Below, in pieces: positions 63,584 through 64,000 of a DNA stretch of 64,000 nt. Source of the DNA: Syntrophotalea acetylenivorans. Its GTDB lineage: Bacteria; Desulfobacterota; Desulfuromonadia; Desulfuromonadales; Syntrophotaleaceae. The DNA is taken from assembly GCF_001887775.1 (NCBI RefSeq), contig NZ_CP015519.1:310001-374000 (forward strand), in the 5' to 3' direction. A model generated the notes under the pieces. The model saw only the letters and a program-made list of their open reading frames with translations. It ran no database searches and was not told the origin of the DNA. The position numbers and the translations under genes are program-made. Every line of letters starts with the position of its first letter. Position 1 is the first letter of the stretch.

Positions 63584-64000
63584 ATGGACGTTATTACCAC
63601 CCATATCAATGCCGATTTCGACTGTCTTGGCAGCATGATTGCGGCTAAAAAGCTCTACCCGCAGGCTGAAATGGTCTTTGCCGGTGCCCAAGAGCGAAGT
63701 GTGCGGGAGTATCTGCTTAAAAATCCTGAGCAGGCTGCTCTTTTCAAGCGCATCCGCGATATCGACCTGGCCGACATCCGCCGGTTGATCCTGGTCGATG
63801 TTTGCCAGGCGGAGCGGATCGGCCCTTTTGCCGAGGTTCTTGAGCGACCGGGGATCGAAGTTCATGTCTACGATCATCATCCGCTCTGCCAGCTTAGCGT
63901 CAAGCCATCCCTTGAGAAGATCGAGGAGGTTGGCTCGACGGTTACCATCTTTGCCCATCTGTTCCAGGAGCAGGGGATTGAACTCAGCTCCGCTGAAGCG
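63584..64000 (+). CDS. DHH-family phosphoesterase, N-terminal part
   Basis: Runs off the right edge. From ATG 63584 it reads VITTHINADFDCLGSMIAAK, with the Asp-x-Asp of DHH phosphoesterases, then LILVDVCQAERIG and VYDHHPLC carrying the DHH motif. The MDVITTHINADFD opening is like the multi-domain DHH-CBS-nucleotidyltransferase proteins (poly(A) polymerase/tRNA nucleotidyltransferase relatives) seen next to pyrD in related bacteria, as I recall. If so, CBS and nucleotidyltransferase domains should lie beyond 64000. A single-domain nanoRNase is the alternative. Confidence 0.82.
   Translation, partial: MDVITTHINADFDCLGSMIAAKKLYPQAEMVFAGAQERSVREYLLKNPEQAALFKRIRDIDLADIRRLILVDVCQAERIGPFAEVLERPGIEVHVYDHHPLCQLSVKPSLEKIEEVGSTVTIFAHLFQEQGIELSSAEA

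Overview
The window looks like a chromosomal segment of a Gram-negative, delta-proteobacterial type organism, most likely of the Desulfuromonadales/Geobacterales group. This is inferred from gene content and arrangement: lipid A, Kdo and heptose core genes flow into an O-antigen cluster, followed by hldE-gmhB-yicC-gmk-rpoZ-rel and then purMN, rimI, pyrK-pyrD and a DHH-phosphoesterase protein. No species can be assigned without a search. No tRNA, rRNA or CRISPR array was seen.

Layout. (1) 1-11.1 kb, inner endotoxin: end of lpxB, msbA, waaA, lpxK, a Trm112/YcaR-like protein, two heptosyltransferases (waaF, waaC type), a GT2, then an enterobacterial-style waaG-waaP pair and a pyruvyl-transferase-like protein. 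(2) 11.2-14.6 kb: a protein with two complete kinase-like domains and a GT-C membrane glycosyltransferase. (3) 14.7-19.3 kb: all four dTDP-L-rhamnose genes (rfbB, rfbD, rfbA, rfbC), a GxxExxY protein boxed by inverted repeats, and gmhA. (4) 19.7-25.2 kb: a flippase-like ABC transporter, wbpB/wbpD/wbpE-type genes for a 2,3-diamino sugar acid, and a GT2. (5) 25.3-36.7 kb: an uncharacterised module of asparagine synthetase-like amidotransferase, polysaccharide deacetylase, methyltransferase, a protein of unknown function, DegT aminotransferase, GNAT, YbhN/AglD-like membrane protein, B12-radical SAM enzyme and GT-C enzyme. (6) 36.7-48.4 kb: an apparently intact IS3-family element, a visibly AT-rich O-antigen segment (GT4s, Wzx-like flippase, acetyltransferase, UDP-GlcNAc 2-epimerase), two decayed insertion sequences, and the polyprenyl-phosphate sugar transferase that would start repeat-unit synthesis. 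(7) 48.4-64 kb: a tandem nested-palindrome repeat, a deoxyhypusine-synthase-like gene, and housekeeping genes.

Together these genes make and decorate a lipopolysaccharide. LpxB/LpxK/WaaA build Kdo-lipid A and MsbA flips it. GmhA, HldE and GmhB supply activated heptose (the HldD epimerase is not in the window). WaaF/WaaC/WaaG/WaaP build and phosphorylate the core. The rhamnose and Wbp-type pathways, the phosphoglycosyltransferase and the Wzx-like flippase make and export repeat units. No Wzy polymerase, Wzz or WaaL ligase was recognised.

Points worth a second look: four glycan genes each broken by a single-base loss in a homopolymer; a Rel/SpoT-type enzyme whose ppGpp-hydrolase residues are replaced while its synthetase residues remain; a tandem dual-kinase protein; a family of word-like palindromic intergenic repeats; and the 25.3-36.7 kb module.
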